From Phytoseiulus persimilis (Eukaryota > Arthropoda > Arachnida > Mesostigmata > Phytoseiidae), in the NCBI GenBank assembly GCA_037576195.1, contig CM075102.1, positions 35,894,745 through 35,958,744 on the forward strand: a stretch of 64,000 nt of DNA, given 5' to 3'. Below, in pieces: positions 1 to 12,128 of the stretch (positions are counted from its first letter, which is position 1; each line of letters begins with the position of its first letter). The notes beneath the pieces are model-generated. The model searched no databases. It was given only the letters and a program-made list of their open reading frames with translations, and was not told the origin of the DNA. Position numbers and translations under genes: made by a program.

Positions 1-3000
1 GGCTTATTGAGGTCGCGAACAAACTTCAAATTTGCATCAGGACGCCGCTCGTGTCCACCAGCGGTTCTAGATGGCCGTGAAGCTCTACGTGATACTGATT
101 CAGTGCGCAACGACGCGCAGTATCGCATAGAATGAGGGATAATGAAAACGTGAACCCATTCCGAAAACGACAATGGAATGTTCGCCAGAAATTCCTGGGA
201 TGCGTTTCTCGAATGCCTCGAGTCCCCGCTTCTGTTTACACTCAGAGGATAAATAGATGAACTATTCCTAAGCTTCTTCAGCTTCCGTCACCTTGCTGAC
301 TTTGATGACCATGGTTGCGATGCGGATGTTCACGCAAAATCCGGAATCCGTCGGCTCACGATTGAACTATCACTCTTCAGAAAGTTATTGACCTCACGAC
401 ACACACTGACATCGGAGAAACTACCGGGTGAGTGATCCTCGGATGATTCGAACTTCTATCGAGAGCTTTCTGGTTGTCGAACGAGGAACTTCGATTCGCG
501 AAGAACAGTGAACCCACGCGCTGAATGACCCTCCATCGGCGCGGTCGGCTCAACCCATGTGGGGCTCGATCGTCCAACGGACCACAACGCGTGAATCCCT
601 TTCCGAAAGAATTGAGGGAGCTTTGCCCTTCCCCATTGATGGGAAGAACGAGCGCCCGTTGTCGTTATGAGTCATGGTATGCTGCATCCAACAGCCCGCC
701 TAGAAAGGTGACGGACACGCTGCTATTCGGGCAGTCAGCCGCTCACCAAGCCGGAGAGCCCTTTGATGTGGACTCAAGAGATGGAAGAGTGCGCGCTCGT
801 GATCGCGGCGGCGAAAACTGCCACTATTCGTACCTAAAATCCTGCCTCATCCGACTCGCTGACGCGGGGGAACCTCCGGAAGCGAAGAAGTTGGAATGAA
901 CTCTACAGATCGTCGCGAAACTCTGATGGTTAGCTGCAGCTGAGAGGAACGGCAGGAAGAAGAGTCATTTGGGAGGGCTTTGAAATTTCCCCCAAGAATA
1001 CTGGATGTCATCTAGAGGCTGTTAGTATGCGCCCGAGAGCAGACCAGTTTCCGTTCGAGACTCATCTCGAGTACTCGAGCCAAAGGAATCCCAAAGGAGC
1101 CCGAAAGAGAGCTTCCATCGCCTTCGTTGGATGACAATACTTCGAACGATAACCCCGATCGATTCTCAGCTAGTTTTCGGATGGAACCGAGTGCAATCAT
1201 TGTTTTTTAGTTAACGGTCGTGAGATGAAAAATAGGAAGTTGATGGGGGAGAAGTTGCCGCGTTTTCCTAGTTTTTCCTTCACAACCCACGAAAATCCAC
1301 GCGAACCGAGCGATTTCCGCCGTTTCCGAAAACTTCAGCGAGTCGAATACTTTTTTCTTGCACAGAATGTCAATAGACGTCAATCGAAATTCCGACATTC
1401 GGAATCCTCCTTCTCAACATTTAAAACAGCGGCGGCGAGCGGTTGCGAACGTCGAACCACAGATGGCGAGAAGTCATTTCTGGCCGCGGTAACAGACGTC
1501 AGTCGTCTGAGACTTCTGGAAGAAAAGCGTGTGCCAGCCACCATTCGTCTTTGCGGGAGATTTAGCTTCGCGCCGATCCTCCTGCTCGCTGTCCGTTCAT
1601 CCGAAAGACTCACAGCCCTGACCGCGACATGAACCATTGGAGGGGTTTCTGTCCTCGCTCTTCGTTCTCGATGGGCCCCGACGGAGAAGGCGAGCCGAGG
1701 TCGAGGATATAGTGTGACATGGTAGTTCGTTCGTGTATCACTGCCAGCGGTTTCTAACGAAGATCGAGATTCGCCAGACCTAGCTGCCAGCGACTTGATC
1801 ACCGGCTCCGCAGAAGCATTTGTCAACGAGTTCGCAAACGAATGCGGTCACGAAACTTTGCTCAGTATGACATCTCCATAACAGAACAGAGATGTTGGAG
1901 GAATATATCAGAGGCACGCGAACGGATCATCGCGAACTCATGATGGATGAACAGATCTGTCACCGAGAGCCCGGATCGTGGCTGCAATGCTAAACTGGAT
2001 CGCCGTCAATCTTATTGAAGATTTGTGCAGCGGCTCCGAACCCGAGGGGGGAAACATTTCTGACTTGTGATTCCAGTGAGCTCTCTCGTCCAACGCAGAG
2101 TTCGTCGGCGTGGAAATTGATATCGCCCTCCGGCCATTGCGGAGGGACACTGGAAACCGCTTTTGGTTGATTGAAACACCAACTCTCGAGCTTCGTAGCG
2201 GGTCAGCGCTAAAACTAAGAGCGCAGCTCGCCGCAGACCATAGTAATGGCCCAAATTGTGAGGATCTCATCATGGACACAATGGAGGAGCCGCAGAAAAA
2301 CGGGCGACGCCAAATTGTTCAGCTAAATTTATGCTCCGGTCAACAGTCACTGACCAAGCTCACTGAATTTGAGTTTGGGCTGTCGCTTCATCCCCGATTC
2401 GCGAGATTTCTCCGTTGCGGAACATCTCCCGAAGCATCAAGTATTTCCTCGACGCACACGTTCTCCCGTTAGATGGGAAACAAATGAAGGTCGGTCTTCG
2501 CCGTCGAATGACTGATGCCGCTGGTCGCACTTCCGGAGTCGAGAGAAATCCACCTTCATGTGTACGCTGCGCGGAAGGTGGAGCCGTTGGTTTTTCGCAT
2601 ATTCTCTTGAGTGTCTCTCATTTTTTCACGGTCACGGAGAAGTAGTCATCTGCGCGCAGAGTTCTTCGATCCGAGATCATCATCGAACATAGTCTCTATT
2701 GAGTCACCCAGGTTTCAGGGCGTCGAACGAACGGTCCCCTCGGAGCGGACGAGCTTCATCGTTCCGATGGGCCCGCTCCTCTTCGCCACGGAGTGAGACT
2801 CTCCCTAGCGAGAGCACGAAACGCACGACCCGGCCCCACGTTGGTTCGAGCGGACAGTCTTGATCGCAGCAAGCTCGAAGACCGATGCCAGAAGAGAGGT
2901 TTTCGAACAAGAATCCGAGGCGGGGTTCAACCATCGCTCGCTGACGGCTGACATTGAACGAGCCGCCAACTGAACTGAACCTCAGCAGTCGGTGCCGACG

Positions 3001-3077
3001 ATCGGTCAGACGTCCAACGTTCAAACAGACCAGCTGCCATTCATTCTGCCTCTGGATCAACAATCAAACGCTGCGAA

Positions 3078-4770
3078 TCAGGGGACACGGGATATGAGTC
3101 CGGAACACGCTTTACTGACGCGTCGGACGTGTTCTGCACTAATCCGACACGACCTGATGCAAAGCCCGAGCGTCTCCCGCCGACGCCTGCTGCGTACAGT
3201 CCACGTTCGGTTTCATTGGTGGCTCGGAGCCCTGGGAGCTCCCTGTGCATCAAGTAGCTACGGGGAAAAAATGATATTCGTCTTCTGTTGCTACGAGTTT
3301 CGAAGACGCTGGAACGTCTCAGCGCCGCGGCGCTCACGAGCTCCATGTATTGCCTCCGAAAGCCTCGCAACAACATCCTGACAACGTTCCTTACAAAGGC
3401 GAGGTGTCATTCGTTGCATCAATTGTTTCTAAAGCCGCATATTGTTCAGTTCATATGAAGAGGAAGAAGTTCAGGATGCGGTCGTGAGTCATTAGGGTTA
3501 TTGTTCTCAAATCGAGGATTCCCATAGCAGCAGGTGATCATCAACAAGGGCTCCCCGACATTTCTCTCAGTCAGACACCCCTCGCGGTGCCGTTTCAAGA
3601 AACGTATGTGTGATAGAGGTAATTGGACCGACGCAGGCACAACGCTATTCACACTTACCAATGCTTCCGACACTTTGTTGGCACTCATCGCTGCCTCCTT
3701 CACCTGCAATACAACAGCGATAAGAGAAGAATACTGAAGCCACCAGAGCTTTCTTAGCTTTTGGAAGTGAGAATTCAATTTTATCTCTGTGAATCACTCT
3801 CCGGTCACACCGTTTCGCGCCGAATCCCGAGAGTGAGCAAGTCGCGCTCACGTAGTCGGGGAAGATTCCAGCCGCCAGGCCATCTTTCCCTCCGTCAAAT
3901 AATCTTTTCTGCACAAACCAAGCCAGGGGACTGTCCCGTCAGATAGATACGGTAGGTTTGATCAATCGTGTTGGAATAGCTCGGGCGGGCGATAAATTTC
4001 TCGTGACAAATATTGACATCGTGAATCGATTAACGAACAGCATGGGAGAATTCTGGCCGCAATCTGACTCTGACGCGTCGTTCGGAATTCCACAGTTGCA
4101 ATTTAAAGGGAGGCCCTGTTCCTCGACAAATTGAGAAAGAGCTTCCAGCTGCCCGACGGAGTAACTCATAGATTGCTAGGTGAACCGCGCCTTCGGAAAA
4201 CACCACCGTGGTGACGGCGTTGGGCGCAAGCGATGGAATCAAGTTCGACTTCTACTCGGACGGATCCCGTTCCCGAGCTATTTGTGCTCCGAATCCCAAC
4301 GAGCAGACTTCCCCGCTCCCAGGACGATGCATGGCGGCCTCCGCCCGAGACTCCTTGCTCATGCCGCAGAGGTGGCGAATGTGCGCCTGCATTGAGTGCG
4401 ATGCAGGATCACATCACCGCTGCGTCGTCCATAATCCGGATATCCTTCGAGCGAGCGTCCTCCGGAACAACTGCCAACTGTGCTTCTGTTGTTAGTCATT
4501 ATGATGTCTGCCATTTTCGTCGATCACAACGAGAGTCGGGTGCGTCACAGAGTCCAGGAATCGGAAATATTGATCTACACTGGTTCCGAATCTCCCGTTC
4601 ACAGTCAACAAAAACACAACGAGCACCTGACATCTGGAGGCTGCACTACCGCTTCCCCCAGGAACGAATGTTTCCGACGGTCAGAACTCCAAACGCTTCG
4701 AGGAAGTCGGGAATCCCGGAAAGTCTCTCCCCGACAAAGCAGAATTATGCCTCGAGAATGATCAAGGCCA
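3078..4770 (-). CDS. Possible unrecognised multi-exon gene (exon-like islands)
   Basis: Several short minus-strand stretches read like protein and have plausible splice sites, but I could not join them all in phase. The best piece is a 45-base exon near 3659-3703 (acceptor after a TTGCAG, donor GTAAGTG) giving a helical peptide VKEAAMSANKVSEAL, followed in phase by a short exon near 3340-3381 starting DVVARLSEAIHGA; one reading then ends at a stop at 3078-3080. Upstream, a stretch near 3850-3910 reads KRLFDGGKDGLAAGIFPDY and another near 4530-4640 reads VLVVFLLTVNGRFGTSVDQY. No family is recognised and no catalytic motif is visible. It may be a real small-exon gene, a decayed one, or a chance assembly; the last is a serious possibility. 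Confidence 0.25.
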
Positions 4771-6208
4771 TTTTGCAGTGACATTCCAGCATTGAATGTT
4801 TCGTCTGATCAAGTCATTGATTTCGCCGCGCCGAGTCAGTCCACTCACAGGACGAAGAACGGCGAGCAGAAAGACATTCGATTTTGGCTGTTTATTGGAA
4901 TAGATATGACTGAATTTATTTCGCATCGCATCCCGATCCGGTCATGCTACGCGGAAACTCTATGAATGCGGCTCAAAGAACCCAACCGAGGAACCTGGAA
5001 TTCCGGGAAAATAATCCTATTTCAAACCCTACTGCCAAATCTCCCGGTCAGAATTGGATGATATCCAGGAAAGCCTACGAGGCTGTGGGAGTTTCTCTCT
5101 ATCGAGAGTCTGGATAGAATAAATTCCGGGAGTTATGGAGTAATTCCGCCTCCGAAAATGCAGCTATGCGTACTAAATTGGATCTGTCGATCCGGGAGTG
5201 AGCTCAGTGAGAGTGACAACGGGTGCGAAAACACGTACAGAAAGGACAACAGCGAGTGGGATTCTGGATTCAGAAACACTGCTTAGAACAGAAATTTCGG
5301 CACAAAAACTATATCGGTGGTTGATCGACGGTTGAGACTCTGCAGGGACTTTAAGACCTTACGACCACTGTTATTGAACCAATTTCAGGGGGAGGCTCTA
5401 GAGGCTCCATGAAGAATTCGTTATCGCGTTCTGTCATCCGCGTTCCAGATCCTAGGGAATCATAAGCACCTGGAGAGTGTGGCCTGACGTCTGCCTGAGA
5501 CCACGTTCTAGTGAAACTACAGCAATCTTCGGAAGGAGAGCTCTGCACGAGGTTCTGTCACACTACAAACGGAGTGAGATGGGAACACGATTCAAAACAA
5601 GATTTGGAGCCGTCTGATGCATGCAGAAGTTGAAACCCAGCACCGGAAAACTCAGGCGTGCACAGCCACAATTGTATATCTGGAGTAACCGAGCGTTGTC
5701 GCGTGTGGGATCGGTTATCCGTGTACGCCCGAGAGACTGAGTGTCGTTTCGGAAGAGAGTAGAGCCAAGACGGCTCTACCCAACGGAATCACCAGCAGGT
5801 GTTTCGCTACTCACTTGGCAGTTACATTAATCCAGCGGTAGTTGTCTCTCGAGCCATCGCCAGTCATCATAGACATCTCAGAACAGAGTCACGCTCGCTA
5901 ACAGGACGCGAACATTTCGAACTTATCGAGACGAGCGAACAAGCCACCCAGCAAACAAGCGGGCAGGCAAGCGAGCATCCAATCAACCGAAGGATCCGAG
6001 GTCCAACGAACAGTTCACTTCGGAGCTCAATCTCCGTGCACGTATCCACTTTTTCAGATCACAAACGAGTTGCTGGAAATTCTAGCCGCGACAACATTAG
6101 CTGCAGCAGCAACAACGACGACACTTGTTGCTTCATTCATTCAAACAGGGCTCCCGCTCGCTCGCACTGTGTCTGTCGGTCTGCCTCTTTGGCAGTGTGT
6201 ATCTCTGT

Positions 6209-6290
6209 GGTAGTGGTGGTGATCGCCGCCGTCGTCGTCGCACCAGCGGCAGCAGCAGCAGCGGCGGCGGCAGCAGTCGTCGTCGTCCAA
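6209..6290. repeat. GTN/GCN trinucleotide-rich tract
   Basis: Consecutive imperfect GTG/GTC and GCA/GCG trinucleotides. Read on the plus strand it would encode poly-Val and poly-Ala inside an open frame at 5799-6350, but nothing else in that frame looks like protein, so I treat it as a simple repeat. Confidence 0.75.
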
Positions 6291-6882
6291 CTCACTCCTC
6301 GCAGCAGTTCTCAAGCTTCGGCGCCGCGCCGCACAGAGGTTCCGAGCTAGAAAATGGGATATTTCATCGGCGATGGTAATGGAATGGCTCGTCTCTGCTG
6401 GAACGATGGCACGTGCTGGGCTCCCAGCAGCGGAGAAATTGCATGGGAGACCGGCTGCCCCAGGAGATTAGAACTCCAACAAAACTCGCGGCAGAAATCG
6501 CGGGGACTGGAGTTATGATGATGACGGTGATCTTTGCTGACAACAGGCGACACGCTGCGGACTGGTCCTCGGCGCGAGGCTGTCACCATTGGATCGGCTC
6601 ACTCAAACTTCATCAAGAATTTGTGTCAGAGCCGACTAGATATTAGTGATGCGGCAGCGCCCTAGGAAGCGATGGGTTGCTCAAATTAGGATAACGCACG
6701 GAACGGTGATTTCCAATTGGGAGACGTGGTCACGGTCGCCAACTCTAAACATCGCAACTTATCGACGACTTTTTTTCGGATATTGAGACGAACTTTCTCG
6801 ATCGGTGAGGGCATTCAGCTCATGATATAATTAAAACATCGCCTCGAATCGACGAGCTGAAAGTCTGACAATATGCGGAACT

Positions 6883-6888
6883 TTTATT
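6883..6888 (-). terminator. LARS1 polyadenylation signal overlapping the stop codon
   Basis: On the minus strand the LARS1 stop codon TAA (6887-6889) is followed at once by bases that form AATAAA, so the signal overlaps the last bases of the stop. If used, the 3' untranslated region would be only a few tens of bases long. No transcript evidence is available. Confidence 0.45.
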
Positions 6889-9800
6889 ACTCAACAATGT
6901 ACAGAATTTGCTCTCCGATATCGAATTTCTTTTTGCCATCAGTGATCTCGATGTTTCCCTTCTCAGCATTGACTTCAATGGTGGCGCTCTCGGCAATCAG
7001 CGCCTTGCCGTCGAGGACTTTTCCCAACATGGGGATTTTCCGGGGTCCCAGCAGCGGATCTTCGTAGCGATACAATTTTATCTGAAAGATGTCCCGATCA
7101 CATTTAGACTCGAGCACTTCCTGAAACTTATTCCATTCAGGTACTGAAACCGAGGCTTTTACCTTATGACTCTCCTTGATTTGGCGACTTGTCTTCCGAA
7201 GCTTGTTTGAAAGGTTCGCCACAGTGTCGCCGATAACCACAGGTACCGCTACTTCGAAAACCCCGCTGTGCGCTTGGGGGTTAACGCATTTCAACATCAC
7301 GAAGCTGGACTGCTGAAACACTATGTGGGGAGAACCAGGACAGCATTCTTCTTTGATTTTCTCGTCGGCCCCGTCGTTGAACAAGATCTTCAAACTCACA
7401 ACGTCGAGAGTGCTTGACAAGTATGCTGAGTTTTCGGTCAATATGTCGAACTCGTTGAAATCGACTGTTTGCTTCAATGCTCTGGGGCCAACCTTCTCAA
7501 CTTTCTCCCGCATCATCTGAGCGAAAGGCATGACCTTCTTCATATACTTCTTCAATTCGGTCTTGTCTTTGAGTTTTTCCGAGATGACCTTGTTCGGAGG
7601 TAAGCCTTGATGCTCCTTGTGGAGTTCCGACATCGTGGTCAGAATCAAACTTTGCCACTGAGGGTAAGTTTTTGCGATGTAAACTGTGGCTTCCAGAACT
7701 TTCGGCAACGCAGGGGAGCTCGCGGGTGGCTGTTGGTTTCCCTTTTTGCCAGTTTTGGATAAACCAGCAATGTAGGCTTTGAGCCTAACTCGGAACTCAT
7801 GGCAGGTGTCACGAAGATACTCGGATGACTTCAGAAGGGTCTCATCGACCTTTTCGGTCGTCGGCCAGCCAGCTCTTAGGATACTCTCCTTTTTGCCGAG
7901 GAGCATCATCCACACGTAATCTGCCACGTGTGGACATATGGGGGAGAGAATGAGCAATTGAGTTTCGATGAACTTCATCACGAGATCGCGGTGCATGCCG
8001 TTCAACAGGCACAGTTCGCGATAATCATCCCGTGCTGCCTGGAACTCGAAGAACCCGGTTTTCAGAGCTTCTTTGAAGAGGAATGTTTCGTAGCTCTTCG
8101 CGGTTTCCCCTACGAGGGCGTTCATCTGATTGTCGAACGCTTTGTCAGCGAATGTGCTCCGGGGACCCGTTCTCAGTTCACTCTTTGACTTCAGCATTTC
8201 TTTGACCCATTCGACGAAGGCGAACAGCCGAAGAATCGCCGCGTCCGCTGTGCTTTCAACAAAATTAGCGTCTTCAATGCTGTCGCCGGCGTCTGCGAGT
8301 GCAAATCGCGTCCCGTCCGCACTGAACTTCTCGATGGACTCTATGAGTGTCATGAAGTTGCCAGTGGACTTCGACATTTTCTCGCTATTGAGCAGTAGGA
8401 GCCCGTTCGCCCGGATGCCACGTATCCACCTCTCCGGCTCCTTGTCCCACATTGCCGTATGGTTGAACATGGCATAAGTCAAATGGTTGGGCACGAGATC
8501 TTTTCCAGACACGCGGACGTCGAGAGGGTACCAGTATTCGAACTCTTGCTTGAGTTTATCCAAGGAGCTCTTCGGAATCTTGGTCGATTTCGGGAAGGGA
8601 GCACTCTTGAAGAAAATGTAATCCCAGACTTCCAGAGTCATGTCGCTGGCCTTGATGCCTGAAGTTCGGAAACGATGTCCGGCTAAAACTTTGTGTCGGT
8701 CGTCCGGCTTTTATTCTGTTCGAGATTGATATTCAAACCGATAAACGATGTCGAAACTGCGCTCACCCAAAGGACTCTTTTCCTGACGACCAGTCATGTC
8801 ACCGCCTTGCAGGAGGTGGCACACAGTATAGTAAGCCATGTAGATGGTGGAATCAGACAGAGATTCGATGAGCCAGCTCTCGTCCCATGGGAGTTTCGTT
8901 CCCAAACCATACGTTCTCGAACAGGCATGCTCCTGCAGCCAATCGAATGAAGCTTCGAAGTTCTTGCGAACCTCATCCGAGAAACATTCCGCCATCGCGA
9001 GGTTCTTCTTCGCCAACTCCTTCCAAGACTTGTCACCTGCGATGAGATATCCTCAGACATTTTCTATTCGTGTGCAAACTGCAAGAGAGTGTTTTGCCAG
9101 GCCACACCGATCGAACCGGGCAGAGATGTGAATACGTCGCAGCGTCGGAATTGAGTGGAGAAAGCATCGACTCACCATAGTCCAGATACCACTGATCACA
9201 GAGAGCTACGACACATTCCTCGCCCGATCGCGCAATGACTTTCTTCTCAGGTTCCTTGTAGTTCACCGCTTGTTTGCTGTCGACAAGGTGGGTTTGGATA
9301 TCCTTCTTGACGTCTTGAATCTTTTTGCCCTTGTGATCTCCGACTTGGAGAACGCCGTCGTAGAATCCCTTCAGATATACCTGACAGGACAGCAATTTAC
9401 TCAATGCAGTTACCCAGTGAGAATATTCAGTTCAGTCTAGAATGAAGTTACGGAGCTGCCTCAGAGACGAGCTGCTCACCATCGCCTTAGCTTCCTCGAG
9501 TTTCTCTCGGTCGTTCTGACTCTGAATTTTCAAGTCCTCGCAGACTTTTACAGCTGAAAGATTCCCGAATCCTGGCACTTCAATTATTGGAACTGGGTCA
9601 AATGGAATAACCATCTCATCCTTGATTCCATATTTCTCCCGGAGAGGCGCTTTGTTTTTCAAATCCCTCAGAGCGGCGAAATCGTCTGGAGAATCGCTGG
9701 GGACACTGGTGACGACGCCGGTTCCTTTATCGTCTTTGATAGTGAGCATGGGCAAGGTGTAGATTGTTTTGTAGGAGGTGAGAGGAGCACTCAAGGCAAC

Positions 9801-11333
9801 ACCCATCAGATCAGTTCCTTTGACTTTCAACAAGACGTCAACCTGCCCGTTGTTGCTACAAAAGCCTTGGTAGCTCATGTTGAAGGCTGATCGGTAAGTT
9901 GAGATAAAGACTTCGCCGTTTTGGAGAGCATGCGCCACATACTCGATGTCCGGTGATATCCAGCAATTGGTTTGACCGTACATCGTCTCCGGCCTCAGAG
10001 TAGCAGCGACGAAGAACACGTCACGCCCTGTAATCAAACTTCCCTCACTCAATCGGAATCCGACGACTTCACCGCGGATCGGAGGCCGAACGTACTGTGG
10101 GAACCGGGTGATTACCTTCGAGTTTTTTCAAAGGGTCCGGGAAAGGCGTTTGAACCTTCATTTTCACTAGTGTGTACTCCTGAGGGCCCACACCTTCACC
10201 GCTCTGGCGATCGTGATCCATACAGGGCTGATTAGTCTTCGGTGAGAAAATGGTGTATCTGGAAGTCGACTGCAGTGAGCGAACGTTTCGGTTGAGCGAT
10301 CCATTCTCATCAATGATCGTTGCGGCGAACCTTTTTCCGAACTTGATTCTGTTCTTCTCCTTCAGCCTGATGAACTGCCATCTGACGAATGAATCGTAGA
10401 AAGGGTTGACCTCGGTCGTGATCATCGATCGCCTCCAGTCGACACGGAGTCCCATCCTCTTCAGATCGCTCTGAACCGCCGGTGGGAAATAATCGAGCCT
10501 GCTCGTGAACGGAGTCATTCCGGTGAGTTCATGAGGGTATCGGGGCGTTCGCGACACACGGATTAGGAGTAACCCACCAGTGCTTGGCATCGGCGAATTT
10601 CGCGATTTCCTCCTCCGGGACCCCAATGCTCTGCATAATCTGCCATTGGTATTTCGCGGTGCCAGCTTTAGCCACAGCTTTACTCTTCTTTCCTTTCGCC
10701 TTCGATTTCAGCTGGTCTTCGATTGACATCACCTGGGGATAATGATACAGGTTAGGAGAGGTTAGGAGGAGCTTTCCCGCCAATCACGAAGAGACACGAT
10801 ATCATTGGCGTCAGGATTTAGACTGAACTCACTCGAGGTGCTTCTTCAACTGGAGATTCTTCCTCCTCGGGGAATTCCGGCGGGTTGCCGAACATTTCGA
10901 TCTCCCGGGCCAATTTGTCGGCACACGCCTTGATGGGCATACCCGTGCAGTGGAATCCGAAGGGATAGAGACATTTCTTGCCCTGAAGTGGGAACAGATT
11001 GGGAACGACATCTTGCTATCAGTCTCACGAAGACTATTCCGTCACAAACTTCACTCTGAATCCTCATCTCAGCATTCTTTCGTCGACTCTTACCACAAGG
11101 CGTTGATAACCGACCGCGAATTCACACTTGCCGAGGGTGAAAGTATGTCCTAAATGCAATCTGCCATTGGCGTAAGGATAAGGGAATGTGACGAAAAACT
11201 TCGGTGGTTTCGGATCCTTTGGACCCGGAGCGTCCTCTTCGAAGATCCTCTGCTCATCCCAAATCTTCTGAACCTCCAACTCCATCCTCTGGAGCTCCCG
11301 AACTTTGAATGTGCCTTTCCTCTCCGCAGCCAT
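6887..11333 (-). CDS. LARS1: Leucyl-tRNA synthetase, cytosolic
   Basis: Class I aminoacyl-tRNA synthetase that attaches leucine to cytosolic tRNA-Leu; in animals it is part of the multi-synthetase complex and acts as a leucine sensor for mTORC1 (family knowledge). Nine exons: 11333-11094, 10982-10833, 10732-10578, 10498-10331, 10258-10116, 10027-9480, 9380-9176, 9036-8767, 8658-6887, all GT-AG and in phase, giving 1216 aa (human 1176). The HIGH motif is HLGH at residues 60-63, the KMSKS motif is exact at 720-724, and the CP1 editing domain keeps TLRPET and a Pro-Ser-Asp-Ser-Pro-Asp-Asp stretch, so editing looks intact. The C-terminal eukaryote-specific extension is present and ends ILYIVE. 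The start is the first ATG (MAAERKGTF), matching the usual N terminus. Introns are 72-139 bases. It is divergent from PITHD1 and LARS2. Confidence 0.97.
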
Positions 11334-12128
11334 GGTACCTGGAATGTTGTATCGGCTGATTCGTCGATGTTCCGCCGCGCTATCCCTCGGATCACGTTTC
11401 ACCGATTTGCATCCGAATGCCATGCTCTGCCCTAGTGCCGGGTTATTCTGACCACGAGAGCCCCATGAAGGTTCTGTTCGAGGCTGCCGCACCTCTCCAG
11501 GAAGATTTCAGACTTTCAATGAAGTTCCAGCGGTCATTCTCCGAGTACCGGCTTTTGCTGAAGGAACATCGCACAAGACTTTGATCCCAGCAATGGGCCC
11601 CACACCTATCCCGCAGGCTTCGTGACTCCCAGATAGCAACGACTCGGACTTGAATTAGGATGTGGATGTCAACTTCTTTTCCAGCTGGTCCTCATTTTCC
11701 TCCACGTGGAAATATCGTCGTCAGTTCTTTATGCGGGTATTGGCTCCGCGCATGAAGGCGGTTCCCGCATAGAAGGGAGAAAAGACAATCACCTGATCAT
11801 GCGTTTCTGCGGAATTTCCAAAGAAGTACTTCAGCGCACTCCGTTATTCTATCGGGATTCGATAATCAGCCGCCGTACACGAACGAACGGGCGAGCGCCA
11901 GAGTTCACAGGACAGACGGCCCCACAGCAGAACCAACATCCCAGCCACAGCAGTAGCCCCGCCACTGGTTTCGTGGTCGGGGAATAACAGCGCCCTCTCA
12001 TAACACGTCGTCTTCAAATTTATCGACTCGTCATCTTGCTCTAGTACGCCGCATAAGCTGAGAACTTTTGGACTCTCTCGATCTTCCTTTTCTGATTCAG
12101 CAAAATTCAGCGTGACTGTCCGACGGGG
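11334..12128. promoter_or_regulatory. Shared divergent promoter region of LARS1 and PITHD1
   Basis: This is the 795-base gap between the start codons of LARS1 (minus) and PITHD1 (plus). It must hold both 5' untranslated regions and both core promoters, so a bidirectional promoter is likely by position. I see no convincing TATA box or named element. The open frames in it are not protein-like. Confidence 0.55.

Larger units (their letters stand above)
1..6882. other. Region with no recognised gene
   Basis: Nearly 7 kb downstream of the LARS1 stop codon in which I cannot assign a gene. Open frames are short and mostly compatible with chance. Several minus-strand pieces between about 3.08 and 4.78 kb and near 1.99-2.16 kb look like small exons with good splice signals, and are listed separately. 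A run of GCN/GTN trinucleotides lies at 6.2-6.3 kb. No RNA gene, reverse transcriptase or transposase was seen. Confidence 0.5.

Noticed and set aside
4208-4495. Cysteine-rich plus-strand frame as a zinc finger
   Set aside because: Spacing of Cys and His fits no known finger and the frame overlaps more convincing minus-strand pieces.
5799-6350. 183-codon plus-strand frame with poly-Val and poly-Ala
   Set aside because: The open length is created by GCN/GTN repeats; the rest has no protein-like pattern or splice context.
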